A program made the position numbers and the translations under genes. The notes under the pieces were generated by a model, which worked only from the letters and a program-made list of their open reading frames with translations, was not told the DNA's origin and searched no databases. A stretch of DNA of 64,000 bases, taken from NCBI RefSeq assembly GCF_005796185.1, contig NZ_VAHM01000019.1, forward strand, positions 1-64,000, in the 5' to 3' direction. The stretch's first letter is position 1, and each line of letters starts with the position of its first letter. Positions 1-10,325 of the stretch are shown here, piece after piece. This stretch comes from Pseudarthrobacter sp. NamB4 (lineage in GTDB: Bacteria > Actinomycetota > Actinomycetes > Actinomycetales > Micrococcaceae).

Positions 1-84
1 GGGGGAAAAGCGACATCAGGTGATAGAGCGTCGGGGGAAAAGCGACATCAGGTGATAGAGCGTCGGGGGAAAAGCGACATCAAC
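1..84. repeat. 32-bp tandem direct repeat, about 2.5 copies
   Basis: Two identical 32-bp units (1-32 and 33-64) are followed by the first 18 bases of a third. The unit begins GGGGGAAAAGCGACATCA and ends GAGCGTC. There are no spacers, so this is not a CRISPR array. The left end is cut by the window edge, so the true copy number is unknown. Confidence 0.9.
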
Positions 85-251
85 TGCGGGAGGGTCCGAA
101 GCGCAGGGTTGGGGCAGGAGTCGGTAAGCATTGCCCCAGTTCCCCTGATTCCGGCATTTTCGGCCGGTGCAGGCCACTAAGCTCGTCTTTGGCGTCAGCG
201 GCTATGGGGGCTGACGCCCCTAAACTTCGTGCCCACAACCTGGGGAACTAC

Positions 252-1118
252 ATGTCCGGCTATACGTCCTTGCCCGAAACTACGCCTGCCTTCCGCACCC
301 GGTGGACGGCTGCCGTCGTCCTTTCCGCGTTGCTGGCCCTCGTCAGCGGAAATCTGCCGGCTGTTGCTGCCGATGGCGCCACCACGGCCGATCCGTCCGC
401 CGCCGTCGAGGCCGCGGACCTGCTGGAGACGCTTCCGGTGAAGGGCCGCGCGCCTAAGACGGGCTATGAGCGGTCACTGTTTGGTCCCACATGGGCGGAC
501 GTTGACCAGAACGGCTGCGACACCCGCAACGACATTCTCCAGCGCGACCTGACAGACATTACGTACACCAACAGCGTCCCGTGCAAGGTACAGTCGGGAG
601 CCCTGGCGGACCCCTACACGGGCACAAGCATCAGTTTCGTCCGCGGGACAACCACCAGCAGCGCCGTACAGATCGACCACGTGGTGGCGCTCAGCGACGC
701 GTGGCAGCAGGGGGCGCAGCAGTTGACTACGGAGCAGCGGACGGCGTTCGCCAACGATCCGCTGAACCTGCAGGCCACGGACGGTCCAACCAACCAGCAA
801 AAGGGCGACGGCGACGCCGCCACCTGGCTGCCGCCTAACAAGGGTTTCCGCTGCGAGTACGTCGCGCGGCAGGTTTCCGTGAAGGCGCGGTACAGCCTGT
901 GGGTGACGCAGGCCGAGCCCGACGCGATCGCGGGCATCCTGGCCGGCTGCCCCGGGCAGCAGGCGCCGGCCGCCGTCGAACCTGCCGCCCCTGCGCCCGT
1001 CTACTACGCCAACTGTGCAGAGGTGGTGGCTGCCGGAGCAGCGCCCCTGCACGCGGGCTCCGCCGGCTACCGCTCAGGGCTGGACGGCGACGGCGACGGC
1101 ATCGCCTGCGAGGGGTAG
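252..1118 (+). CDS. secreted HNH endonuclease-family protein with C-terminal excalibur domain
   Basis: The chosen ATG at 252 gives an N-terminus with a signal peptide (TAAVVLSALLALVSG). An in-frame ATG at 189 would bury it. The middle of the protein is a DUF1524/GmrSD-C-like HNH nuclease domain: IDHVVALSDAW supplies the HNH histidine region, followed by NDPLNLQA and NQQKGD. The C-terminus matches an excalibur calcium-binding domain, with a conserved Cys in YYANCAEV and the Asp-rich DGDGDGIACE ending. The protein is probably exported and acts on extracellular nucleic acid. The family is common in actinobacteria; the precise substrate is unknown. Confidence 0.85.
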   Translation: MSGYTSLPETTPAFRTRWTAAVVLSALLALVSGNLPAVAADGATTADPSAAVEAADLLETLPVKGRAPKTGYERSLFGPTWADVDQNGCDTRNDILQRDLTDITYTNSVPCKVQSGALADPYTGTSISFVRGTTTSSAVQIDHVVALSDAWQQGAQQLTTEQRTAFANDPLNLQATDGPTNQQKGDGDAATWLPPNKGFRCEYVARQVSVKARYSLWVTQAEPDAIAGILAGCPGQQAPAAVEPAAPAPVYYANCAEVVAAGAAPLHAGSAGYRSGLDGDGDGIACEG

Positions 1119-1166
1119 CGCGACCGGCGGCGGGCTCCACATGCCGGGAAGGGGGCGTTGAGAGGG

Positions 1167-1454
1167 TCAGAGGCCGGGCTTGTTGATGGGCTTGTCCAGA
1201 GCAAGACTGATGGTCTGCCCCGGTGCCAGTTCCACGGTCGGCAGGTCAGTGAACTCGTAGCAGGTTCCGCCTGTGCCGGTGAGCGGGCCGTTAGCTGCCC
1301 GGAGGTCGGTCACGCTGAACCGGAAAGAGACCTGTTGTTCCGTGTCGCCGGGCGCCGTGGTGTAGGTGAGTGGAATGCCTTCGGCGTCGGCTGTACATCC
1401 TCCCAGTCCCACAGACAGCACAACAGTCACTACTGCAGTTCCCCAGCCCAGCAC
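1167..1454 (-). CDS. small putative lipoprotein
   Basis: A GTG start at 1454 has a GGAG ribosome-binding site five bases upstream and yields 95 residues. The N-terminus is a lipoprotein signal (WGTAVVTVVLSVGLGGC), with LGGC as a plausible lipobox. The mature part is short, has one further Cys and is probably beta-rich. I recognise no family. The gene stands alone between the HNH nuclease and the BASS transporter. The reading frame stays open further upstream without a good start there. Confidence 0.55.
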   Translation of the reverse strand: MLGWGTAVVTVVLSVGLGGCTADAEGIPLTYTTAPGDTEQQVSFRFSVTDLRAANGPLTGTGGTCYEFTDLPTVELAPGQTISLALDKPINKPGL

Positions 1455-1656
1455 AGACGCTCCGCTGTGCCCGAAACACCGTTGATCTTTTCCACCATTA
1501 CGCCCCACAAAAAGCCTCGGCGACGCCGGAGCGCAGTCCTCGTGGACCAAAGCGGGCAGAGTCCACGAGGGTCTTGCACCGCACTCCGTCGCCGGGAGGC
1601 CCTGGCACGCTCTGTTTCTAGTCACAATGAACGCCCGGCAGAGTACCTCGAATGGT

Positions 1657-2658
1657 CTATTCCGTAACAGCCACCGGAACCGTCTTGCCATTGTGAACTG
1701 CAGGAGTGCTGCGGCGGCGCCAGTAGGCGGCCAGCACCGCACCGGAAACGTTATGCCAGACCGAGAAGATGGCGCCGGGCAGGGCCGCTTCCGGGGTCAG
1801 ATACTGCCGCGCCAAGCCTGCTGCAAGGCCAGAGTTCTGCATGCCGACCTCAATCGCGGTGGTACGCCGGGAAGGAACCGGCAGCCGGCACAGCCGCGCT
1901 GCGGCATAACCGAGGGCATAGCCCAGTCCGTTGTGCAGGATGACTGCTGCGAGAACCAGCAGGCCGGCTGCGAAGATCGCCTTGGCGCTTCCGGCCACCA
2001 CCGCGACCACGACGACGGTGATGGCGAGTACGGAAATCCAGGGCAGTGCGGGCAGCACCCTGTTGACCAGACGGGGCAGGAAGAGCCGGATCACGAGTCC
2101 CAGCAGCACAGGGAACAGCACGATCTGGACGATGGACCATGCCATCGATCCGGCGTCCACCGGCATGTACTGGCCGGCCAGCCACAGCGCCAGCACCGGA
2201 GTCAGCAACGGGGCGATCAGTGTCGAAACGGTGGTCATCGCCACGGACAGGGCGACGTCGCCCTTGGCCAGGTAGGACACCACGTTGGAGGCGGTTCCAC
2301 CGGGGCAGCAGCCCACCAGGATGACTCCCGCAGCCAGCGCCGGCGGCAGCCCGAGTGCGGCCGCTACCAGCCAACCAAGGAAGGGCATGATCGCGTACTG
2401 GGCCACCACGCCGATCACCACGGGGACAGGGCGCTTGGCAATGACGGCGAAGTCAGGGGGCGTCAGCGTCAGCCCCATGCCGAACATGATGACTCCCAGG
2501 AGCGGGTTGATCCAGGCGCCCAGCCCCGTGAAGGCGGTTGGGGCGGCAAGCGCTACGGCTCCTCCAGCGAGGATAAGAATCGGGAAAAGCGTGACGGCGA
2601 GGCGCGCGTTGCGTTCTTCGGCGGCAGACGCGGTGGCAGGTGTAGATAAAGAAGACAT
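1657..2658 (-). CDS. bile acid:sodium symporter (BASS) family transporter
   Basis: 333 residues with about nine or ten hydrophobic segments. Family landmarks are visible: GVIMFGMGLTL in the N-terminal half, VGCCPGGTASNVVSYLAKGD (the conserved GG-T-SN motif in the core domain) and EVGMQNSGLA in the second half, the pseudo-repeat of the SN motif. Bacterial BASS proteins carry organic anions such as pantoate, pyruvate or bile salts, and the substrate cannot be read from this sequence. It lies 49 bp downstream of the serine hydrolase gene on the same strand and may be cotranscribed with it. No strong ribosome-binding site is visible. Confidence 0.88.
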   Translation of the reverse strand: MSSLSTPATASAAEERNARLAVTLFPILILAGGAVALAAPTAFTGLGAWINPLLGVIMFGMGLTLTPPDFAVIAKRPVPVVIGVVAQYAIMPFLGWLVAAALGLPPALAAGVILVGCCPGGTASNVVSYLAKGDVALSVAMTTVSTLIAPLLTPVLALWLAGQYMPVDAGSMAWSIVQIVLFPVLLGLVIRLFLPRLVNRVLPALPWISVLAITVVVVAVVAGSAKAIFAAGLLVLAAVILHNGLGYALGYAAARLCRLPVPSRRTTAIEVGMQNSGLAAGLARQYLTPEAALPGAIFSVWHNVSGAVLAAYWRRRSTPAVHNGKTVPVAVTE

Positions 2659-2707
2659 GACTACCGGAATATCACAGTGAGTGCTGGCTCTCGGAATCAG
2701 CCCAGGT

Positions 2708-4288
2708 TCATGACACGGGCAACGCCTTGCCCGAGCGGACCTTGAGCAGCAGCCAGACCGTCCGGGGGAGTGACCACAGAAGCGCCAGCCCGAGCACCGG
2801 CACCAGCATCACCCCGACATCGGGGAACTGGCGGATGATGACCGCCAAACCGGTGTCGAACCTTGCCGGAGCGTAGATAAAGCACAGCCAAAGCGCGAAG
2901 GCGTCCAGGGCAAGCGCTGCCAGGCCCACAACCAACAGTCGCTTCCTGCCCGCATTTCCGCGCGGCCTTGCAAGCAAAACCCGAAGTGCCAGCCACAGGC
3001 TGAGCAGCTCCGCGAGCAGCAGCACCAGCGCCACCGCCCAGCTGTACCGCTGCAGCCAGTCCTCGTGCACCACCGCCGGGATAGGCTCCTGGCCATGCAG
3101 GATCCGCAGGATGTTGGTGTCGATGGACTTCAGCCGGGACGGGGCGGAGGTGTCGTTGGCATTGATGACCAGGGCGACTCCCAGACCGGATGACGGCACC
3201 ATCGCCAGGTAGGTGTGCGAGTTGCCCCACTCGCCCTGATGCTCGGCCAGCAGCGGCAGGTTCGCACCCGCTCCGCCAGCGCTTTCAGAGGGTGGGACGG
3301 ACTCGACAAGGGGCCGGGTGAACCATCCCATGGCGTACATCTTGGATCCGTCCACCTGCACGCCGGGCTCCAGCATGGTCCGCACGCTCTCGGGCTGCAG
3401 GAGCCGGCGGTCCCGGTACTGACCTTCATTCAGCAGCATGATCAGTTCCTGGCCCAGATCATTCGCGGCGGCATACATCGTGCTGGACGGCATCCCGGTG
3501 GTGGGTGCGGGCACCTCCGTCTGCTGCCAAAAGCTGCCGAACCACCGGGAATGGCCTGCCGCGGCACCGTCGACGCGGGCAGCAGTGCGGGTGGGATGGC
3601 TGTTGGTCATGCCCAGCGGCTCGAAAACCTCCTGCCGCATGTAGTCCCCGAACGGCTGGCCGCTGACGGTCTGCACCAGGAGGCCGAGGATGTTGAAGTT
3701 GGCGTTGGCGTAGCCGAAGGATTCGCCCGGCGCACCAGCCAAAGGAGAGCCCGCCAGCGCCCGGACTCCTTCATCCAGGGCTTCCGGGCCCTCGGCGAAG
3801 GAGCCTTCGAAGGCAGTGTCCTTGGCCGCCATCCCGCTGGCTTGGTGCAGCAGGTGGCGGACGGTGATTCGGGACGCGCGGCTGTCCCGCAGGGTGAACC
3901 AGGGAATGAAGGTCTGCACCGGCTCGTCCAGGCGGAGCCTCCCGGCCTCCACCTGCTGCATCACGGCGACGGCGGTGAGGGACTTGGTGGTGGACGCCAG
4001 CAGCACAGGCGTGTCCGCGGTCATCGGCCGTCCGGAATCATCTGCCCTGCCGAAGGCTGCGGAGTGCACCCGGACACCGTCTCTAACAACGACGACGGCG
4101 GCACCTGGCAGGTCCATCTCCGCCATCTGCTCCCGCACGAAGTCGTCCGCCGCCTCGTACGCCTGATCAGGGCCTGCAGAAGGTGCAGCCTCCCGCGCTT
4201 CCATTGCGGCCGCCGTCGGCACCTGAAGGCAACCGAGAACCATAAGGCACAACAGGAAACAGCGCGTTAACCAGGAAATCCTCCGCAT
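2708..4288 (-). CDS. serine hydrolase, beta-lactamase/penicillin-binding-protein family, with C-terminal membrane segments
   Basis: 526 residues. An N-terminal export signal (WLTRCFLLCLMVLGCLQV) ends in a marginal lipobox or an AAA signal-peptidase site. The catalytic domain carries the SxxK motif as STTK in LLASTTKSLTAVA and the YxN motif as YANANFN. A WGNSHTYL stretch lies where the KTG-equivalent strand is expected. The last 110 residues contain about three transmembrane helices, so the hydrolase domain is probably outside and anchored. Related proteins act as esterases, D-aminopeptidases or beta-lactamases; which applies here cannot be told. Confidence 0.87.
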   Translation of the reverse strand: MRRISWLTRCFLLCLMVLGCLQVPTAAAMEAREAAPSAGPDQAYEAADDFVREQMAEMDLPGAAVVVVRDGVRVHSAAFGRADDSGRPMTADTPVLLASTTKSLTAVAVMQQVEAGRLRLDEPVQTFIPWFTLRDSRASRITVRHLLHQASGMAAKDTAFEGSFAEGPEALDEGVRALAGSPLAGAPGESFGYANANFNILGLLVQTVSGQPFGDYMRQEVFEPLGMTNSHPTRTAARVDGAAAGHSRWFGSFWQQTEVPAPTTGMPSSTMYAAANDLGQELIMLLNEGQYRDRRLLQPESVRTMLEPGVQVDGSKMYAMGWFTRPLVESVPPSESAGGAGANLPLLAEHQGEWGNSHTYLAMVPSSGLGVALVINANDTSAPSRLKSIDTNILRILHGQEPIPAVVHEDWLQRYSWAVALVLLLAELLSLWLALRVLLARPRGNAGRKRLLVVGLAALALDAFALWLCFIYAPARFDTGLAVIIRQFPDVGVMLVPVLGLALLWSLPRTVWLLLKVRSGKALPVS

Positions 4289-4370
4289 GCCCGCACCTGC
4301 ACTTAGCCGACCGTCCCTTCACGCTATGGCCAGTGCAGGCGGAAAACAATGCGGAGGATCCCGTAAGTGG

Positions 4371-5435
4371 TTAGGAAACTACATATGCCTTGGGCAGCTT
4401 CAGGCCGCGTTCCTCCATCAGGGTGCGCAGGCGGGTGGGGTAGTCGGTGATGATGCCGTCCACGCCCAGGTCCATGAGGCGTTCCATGTCGGCGGTGGTG
4501 TTCACGGTCCACGGGATGACGGGCAGGCCGAGTTCGTGCGCTTCTGCGATCATTTGCGGGGTGACGGAGCGGAACGTGGGGGAGACGACATCGTAGCCTA
4601 ACGCAGCTGCGGCCTTGGGGAGGGAACCGTCGTAGTCGTCGATGTCGATGCCGCCGAGGTTGGGGCTGGCGCCGGGCTGGCCGACACCCATCCAGGCGTC
4701 GCCGCTGGAGAGTGCCACGAGCGGCAGTTCGGGGGCGAGTTCCTTGCTGAGGTTCAGGGAGGACCAGTCGAAGGACTGCAGGGTGGTGCGGTCCGCCATT
4801 CCCGAGGCCTGGATCTCGGCCACCACGGCGCGGGTGAGTGATTCCATCCCGGCGCCGCCGATCTGGCTGCTTTCCACCTTGGTCTCGACGTTGAAGCGGA
4901 CCTTGTGGGCGGCTGCGTTGCGGACCAGCTGGTAGACGTCCTTGAGTTCGGCGATCCGGTTGCCCTCAATGACGTCCTGTTCCGGGTAGCCGGCCAGCTG
5001 CGTATAGCCGCAGTCGAGGGTCTTGATCTGGGCGAGGGACAGTTCGGCCACGCGGTCGCCGACGTAGGGGAATTCGGGGTCGCCGGCGGTGGCGGGTGTG
5101 GTGTCGATGCACTTTGCGGCCTGGATGGTGTCGTCGTGCCAGACGATCACTTTGCCGTCCTCGGCCAGGTGGGTGTCCAGTTCCAGGGTGGTCACGCCCA
5201 AGGCGAGGGAGTTCGCGAACGCGGCCAGGGATTCCTCGGTCCATTCGCCGCGGCCGCCACGGTGGGACTGCAGGTCGAAGGAGCCGTTGCGCTCGTTCAC
5301 CTTCAGGGCTGAGGTGGCGGCGCCGGCAGCGTTCGACGACGGCGTTCCGGCTTCGGGAGCAGGGCTTGCGACGGCGGGGCTCGCCATGGCGGCGATGAGG
5401 GCGGCGGCCGCCGCGGCGGTCAGGACTGTGCGCAT
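4371..5435 (-). CDS. secreted glycerophosphodiester phosphodiesterase (GDPD)
   Basis: The ATG at 5435 follows GGAGGAAACCACCC and starts a signal peptide (MRTVLTAAAAAALIAAMA), giving 354 residues. The GDPD TIM-barrel motifs are present: QSHRGG (catalytic HRG near residue 58), LELDTHLAEDGKVIVWHD (metal-binding E and D, and the second His) and a C-terminal PVIPWTVN followed by DGIITDYP. It should hydrolyse glycerophosphodiesters outside the membrane to sn-glycerol 3-phosphate and an alcohol. Partial copies of its 3' end occur near 14.3, 40.0 and 41.3 kb. Confidence 0.93.
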   Translation of the reverse strand: MRTVLTAAAAAALIAAMASPAVASPAPEAGTPSSNAAGAATSALKVNERNGSFDLQSHRGGRGEWTEESLAAFANSLALGVTTLELDTHLAEDGKVIVWHDDTIQAAKCIDTTPATAGDPEFPYVGDRVAELSLAQIKTLDCGYTQLAGYPEQDVIEGNRIAELKDVYQLVRNAAAHKVRFNVETKVESSQIGGAGMESLTRAVVAEIQASGMADRTTLQSFDWSSLNLSKELAPELPLVALSSGDAWMGVGQPGASPNLGGIDIDDYDGSLPKAAAALGYDVVSPTFRSVTPQMIAEAHELGLPVIPWTVNTTADMERLMDLGVDGIITDYPTRLRTLMEERGLKLPKAYVVS

Positions 5436-5539
5436 GGGTGGTTTCCTCCAGCAAGAAACAAGGGGCGGCCTGTCGGCCGGTGACCCGTTCACCCTAGGGA
5501 AGGGAGGTTGCGGCTTGGTGTGCGCAGTTGAAGGGGAGG

Positions 5540-5870
5540 TTAACTGGAGGTGATGGTGACCGTCCCGGCATCGCCGTCCACGGTGACCTGCTGCCCGCTG
5601 CTGCCCGCTGCTGATCCGCTGCTTCGCAACCCCATGCCAAGGACGGCAGGGATTCCGTACTCCCGCGCCACGAGGGAGCTGTGGCTCAGCGGGACCACCG
5701 ACGTCGGTCACCACAGCGGAGGCCATCGCGAACAGCGACGTCCACGCGGGGTGGTGATACAGGCCACCAAGACCTCGCCGGGCTGCATCAGGGGGAAATT
5801 CTGCGGGCCGCGCAGGGCCCGGGCCGGCGCGGTGACCCGGCCGGAGCTCGCCCGTATACTTGGACCGAAA
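5540..5870 (-). pseudogene. decayed PEP-utilising enzyme mobile (swivel) domain, 3' remnant
   Basis: Read on the minus strand in three frames in turn, this gives NFPLMQPGEVLVACITTP, then AWTSLFAMASAVVTDVGG, then PLSHSSLVAREYGIPAVL and a TVDGDAGTVTI ending with a stop at 5540-5542. That is the swivelling domain of PEP synthase, PPDK or rifampicin phosphotransferase-type enzymes, with the phosphohistidine motif GGPLSHSS. Two frameshifts are evident and nothing upstream codes for the ATP-grasp domain, so this is a nonfunctional 3' fragment. Confidence 0.8.
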
Positions 5871-5898
5871 GGGGGCCGTGATTAGGTAGCCAGGCGTA

Positions 5899-5927
5899 TT
5901 GACTGCCTGTTACGGGGGGAATAGCGT
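5899..5927 (+). promoter_or_regulatory. possible sigma-70 promoter for the GYD gene
   Basis: TTGACT at 5899-5904 and TAGCGT at 5922-5927 are separated by 17 bp, about 60 bp before the GYD start codon. The -35 match is good and the -10 match is weak. Confidence 0.35.
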
Positions 5928-5984
5928 CTGCCCTAACGGGGCCACACCCCCGTTTCTCACCGAATGAGGCGCAAGGGAAAGACC

Positions 5985-6305
5985 ATGCCGAAGTATCTCT
6001 TTGAGGCAAATTACGTGGGTGACGGTATCAAGGGGCTCATGCAGGAAGGCGGCACCAAGCGGCGTGAAGCTTTGGAGAAGGCACTCAGCTCTGTAGGAGG
6101 ATCGCTGGAGAGCTTTTACTACGCTTTTGGCTACTACGACGTCCTCGGCGTTTTCGAAGTGCCCGATGACGCAAGTGCTGCAGCGCTGTCGCTGCTGATC
6201 AACTCCACGGGCAACGTCAATGTCCGCCTGAAGCCGCTGCTGACGGCGGAGACCATCGACGAGGCGGCCAAGAAGACGCCGTCTTACCGTGCACCCGGAC
6301 AGTAG
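5985..6305 (+). CDS. GYD domain-containing protein
   Basis: 106 residues from the ATG at 5985, preceded by AAGGGAAAG. An in-frame ATG at 5964 lacks a comparable site. The sequence contains the family signature FYYAFGYYDVLGVFEVPDD and starts with a beta strand (PKYLFEANY), as expected for the small ferredoxin-like GYD fold. The biochemical role of GYD proteins is not established. The gene stands alone and is followed by a strong hairpin. Confidence 0.85.
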   Translation: MPKYLFEANYVGDGIKGLMQEGGTKRREALEKALSSVGGSLESFYYAFGYYDVLGVFEVPDDASAAALSLLINSTGNVNVRLKPLLTAETIDEAAKKTPSYRAPGQ

Positions 6306-6340
6306 GGGACAGAAGGACACTTTTTGGCACCTTGCCAGCG

Positions 6341-6369
6341 GGCCGCCGTCGTACATTACGACGGCGGCC
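6341..6369. terminator. perfect 13-bp hairpin after the GYD gene
   Basis: GGCCGCCGTCGTA and its exact reverse complement are separated by the loop CAT. There is no T-run after the stem on the plus strand, so termination would be by a GC-rich hairpin typical of actinobacteria. Confidence 0.6.
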
Positions 6370-6535
6370 TGCCGGCACCGGCGGAAGGATCGCCGCCGAT
6401 GATTACTGCCCCGAAGTGACAAAAGTGCCGTAATGGTTACGCCATGCCATGGAGCGGCCGTTAGCATGATGTAAGAGAGACGCTGGGGGCTGTCACACAT
6501 ATCGAATTCAGGGCGATGCAGCCCGCCCTGGATGA

Positions 6536-8236
<1,701 letters not shown>

Positions 8237-8249
8237 GAGGGCCGCGCTG

Positions 8250-8939
8250 TCAGTGCAACGACTCCCGCATGATGCTGCTGCGTTCAGCGGGGGTGAGCTG
8301 GCGAAGGCGCCGGAAGCCCAGTTTCTCCAGTACGGAGGACACACAGGTGGCCACCGCCGTGTCCGGCAGCACCATCTCCTCCCCGATCTGCCGGTTGCTC
8401 AAGCCGCGGGCCATGTAGGCGAGTACGTTGCGCTCCTGCATGCTCATGGCTCCCATCCACGGGGCAGAAGCAGTTGCGCAGAGACTCTCGGCGACCCTTG
8501 CCCGGACCCCCGCACCTATCAGTGACCGGCCCAACGCGGCACTGCGGATGCCGTTGAACAGTTCGTTGTTGTCCCCGATCTGCTTGAGGACGTACCCGGA
8601 CGCGGTGGCCAGGACCGCTGCCCGCACAGCGTGCTGTACATCCCAGCCGGTGAGGAGCAAGCATTTCACTTGGGGTGCAGTCGAGCGCAGATCACGGCAT
8701 ACCTCGATGCCGGTGCCGTCCGGCAACTGGTCATTCAGCAGGGCGATGTCCGGCTTCAGGGAGGCGATAAGGCGCAGGGCGTCTGCGGCTGATCCGCTTT
8801 CGCCGGCGATATCGAAGCCCTCCTGCTCGAGCAGGTCCCTCAGGCCCTGCCGGACCAGGCTGTGTTCGTTGACGATGAAGACCCGGACAGGCTGGACCGG
8901 GGACCAAACCGTGTGCGGGGGTGTTGCTGGTGTTTCCAT
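8250..8939 (-). CDS. NarL/LuxR-family response regulator with altered receiver
   Basis: 229 residues, ATG with GGAAG seven bases upstream. The N-terminal receiver (about residues 18-130) is followed by a LuxR-type HTH with SMQERNVLAYMARGLSNRQI. The switch Thr (LLLTG) and conserved Lys (YVLK) are present. Two acidic sites are changed: the usual acidic pair is NE in VFIVNEH, and the expected phosphoacceptor Asp is Asn69 in ALLNDQLPDG, although a neighbouring Asp70 remains. It may be a phosphorylation-independent regulator or use Asp70. Its convergent partner kinase is DevS-like, so a DevR-like role is the default inference. Confidence 0.88.
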   Translation of the reverse strand: METPATPPHTVWSPVQPVRVFIVNEHSLVRQGLRDLLEQEGFDIAGESGSAADALRLIASLKPDIALLNDQLPDGTGIEVCRDLRSTAPQVKCLLLTGWDVQHAVRAAVLATASGYVLKQIGDNNELFNGIRSAALGRSLIGAGVRARVAESLCATASAPWMGAMSMQERNVLAYMARGLSNRQIGEEMVLPDTAVATCVSSVLEKLGFRRLRQLTPAERSSIMRESLH

Positions 8940-9106
8940 GAAGACGCTTCCATCGGCTCGATGCCCTCCCCGGCCGCTTCTCTTCCAGCTGCCGCTCCTA
9001 CGAAAGGAACCTCACTACATCATCCAGCACGCCACCCTCCCTCAGCAGGGCCGAAAGTCCGGATGCCCGTTAGCCGCGTGATGAGGACATGGCTGACTGC
9101 GCCCGT

Positions 9107-9646
9107 TCAGGCCGCCTTCGGCTGGGACCGGGCGAGGAAAGCCTCCAGCGCCTCAAGGGTGGCGTCTGCATCGCTGAAGGCCGGGTTGTTATAGGGATGC
9201 AGGCGGTGCAGCAGGCCGCCGTTGTACTGGAGGCGACGGCGGGCGGTGCTCACGGCGCGGCTGGCATACGTTACGTCGCCGGCGTGGCGAACCAGGGGGA
9301 GGGCCAGCCCTTGGATCGAGCTGAGGGCGACAGCGAGGACACTTGCGTCCATCTGGTGGCCCGCGGCGCGGTGGTGGCGGAGCTGGGCGGCGAACCCGTT
9401 CCAGACTTCCCGGGCTGCAATCCGGGCCACTTCCGTGCGTGCTTCGCCTTCCGGAAGCCCCTGGCTGGTGAGCTGCTCATGTAGGCACTTGAACCGGGTG
9501 GCGAGTTGTTCCGCTCGGGCCGCAGCTTCGCTGCCGTCCGATTGTGTGCGGTTGAAATTGGATGGGTGCAGGAGCATCGCCCTTCGGCGCGCTGCTTCCG
9601 CCTGCGAAGTCATGGCGGTGTGGAGCGTGAGAATGTCAGCGGGCAT
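9107..9646 (-). CDS. hypothetical protein, helical
   Basis: 179 residues from the ATG at 9646, preceded by AAGGATCGGA; in-frame start codons further upstream have no site. The sequence is mostly helical with many Ala, Arg and Gln, no signal peptide and no membrane segment. I recognise no domain. It is a single gene between the response regulator and a decayed PEP-enzyme fragment. Confidence 0.6.
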   Translation of the reverse strand: MPADILTLHTAMTSQAEAARRRAMLLHPSNFNRTQSDGSEAAARAEQLATRFKCLHEQLTSQGLPEGEARTEVARIAAREVWNGFAAQLRHHRAAGHQMDASVLAVALSSIQGLALPLVRHAGDVTYASRAVSTARRRLQYNGGLLHRLHPYNNPAFSDADATLEALEAFLARSQPKAA

Positions 9647-9818
9647 TCCGATCCTTTCACAGGACAGCCAGACCGGTGTCCACGTTGACACCGGCTGACG
9701 TGCTTTTTCGATTCATCCACGACGGAACGGGGGAGTTGCGCATGGAAAGCCGTTCCGGCCTCGCAACGTGAGGACCCGGACGGCGCCTCTACAAGAATGG
9801 CAAGAGTCATGAACCCGT

Positions 9819-10170
9819 CTATAGGGCTGAAAGTCCCGGACTTGATCCAACTCGCCAAGTAATTGTTCCGGCGGCCCCGTCCACCGTGATGCTCTGGCCG
9901 TCGCGCAGCCGGTGGTGCCATCCGGAACCACCACCACTGCGGGGATACAGTATTCCCGGGCCACCACCGCACCGTGCGACACCACGCCGCCCATCTCCGT
10001 CACCAAAGCGCCTGCTGTTATGAAGAGCGGTGTTCAGCCGGGATCCGTGGAAGGAGCCACCAGGATTTCCCCGGTTCAAGGTGGGCGCCCGCGGGATCCA
10101 GGACCACCCTGACTTTGCCGGTGGCGGTGCCGGCCGAGGCCGGAGTGCCCGTAAGGAATGACTTTTCTGC
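9819..10170 (-). pseudogene. second decayed PEP-utilising enzyme swivel domain
   Basis: Minus-strand frames read in turn give ATGKVRVVLDPAGAHLEPG, then GALVTEMGGVVSHGAVVARE and YCIPAVVVVPDG, then LRDGQSITVDGAAGTIT. The phosphohistidine motif is GGVVSHG. At least two frameshifts break it and no ATP-grasp portion precedes it. It is not a simple copy of the fragment at 5540-5870, because the protein sequences differ throughout. Confidence 0.75.
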
Positions 10171-10186
10171 CGGTTGGCCACCTCTG

Positions 10187-10214
10187 ATTCCACTGTTGCC
10201 ATTCCACTGTTGCC
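10187..10214. repeat. 14-bp tandem duplication
   Basis: ATTCCACTGTTGCC occurs twice in direct succession upstream of the MHS transporter gene. It may reflect slippage within decaying sequence. Confidence 0.8.
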
Positions 10215-10325
10215 ACCGTGCCGCGGCAGCAGGATGATCGAAAGTGTTGGGCCCCCGCCTCTCAGGCGGGCTGGAAGAACGACGACGTGTGCCCAGCTAA
10301 GCGAGCGAGGCGGCGGTGAACGGGC

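Noticed and set aside
1..84. CRISPR array
   Set aside because: The repeat units are contiguous with no spacers and no cas genes are present.
1627..2649. 340-codon plus-strand frame
   Set aside because: Antisense to the BASS transporter; composition (Gln, Gly, His, Arg) is that of a shadow frame.
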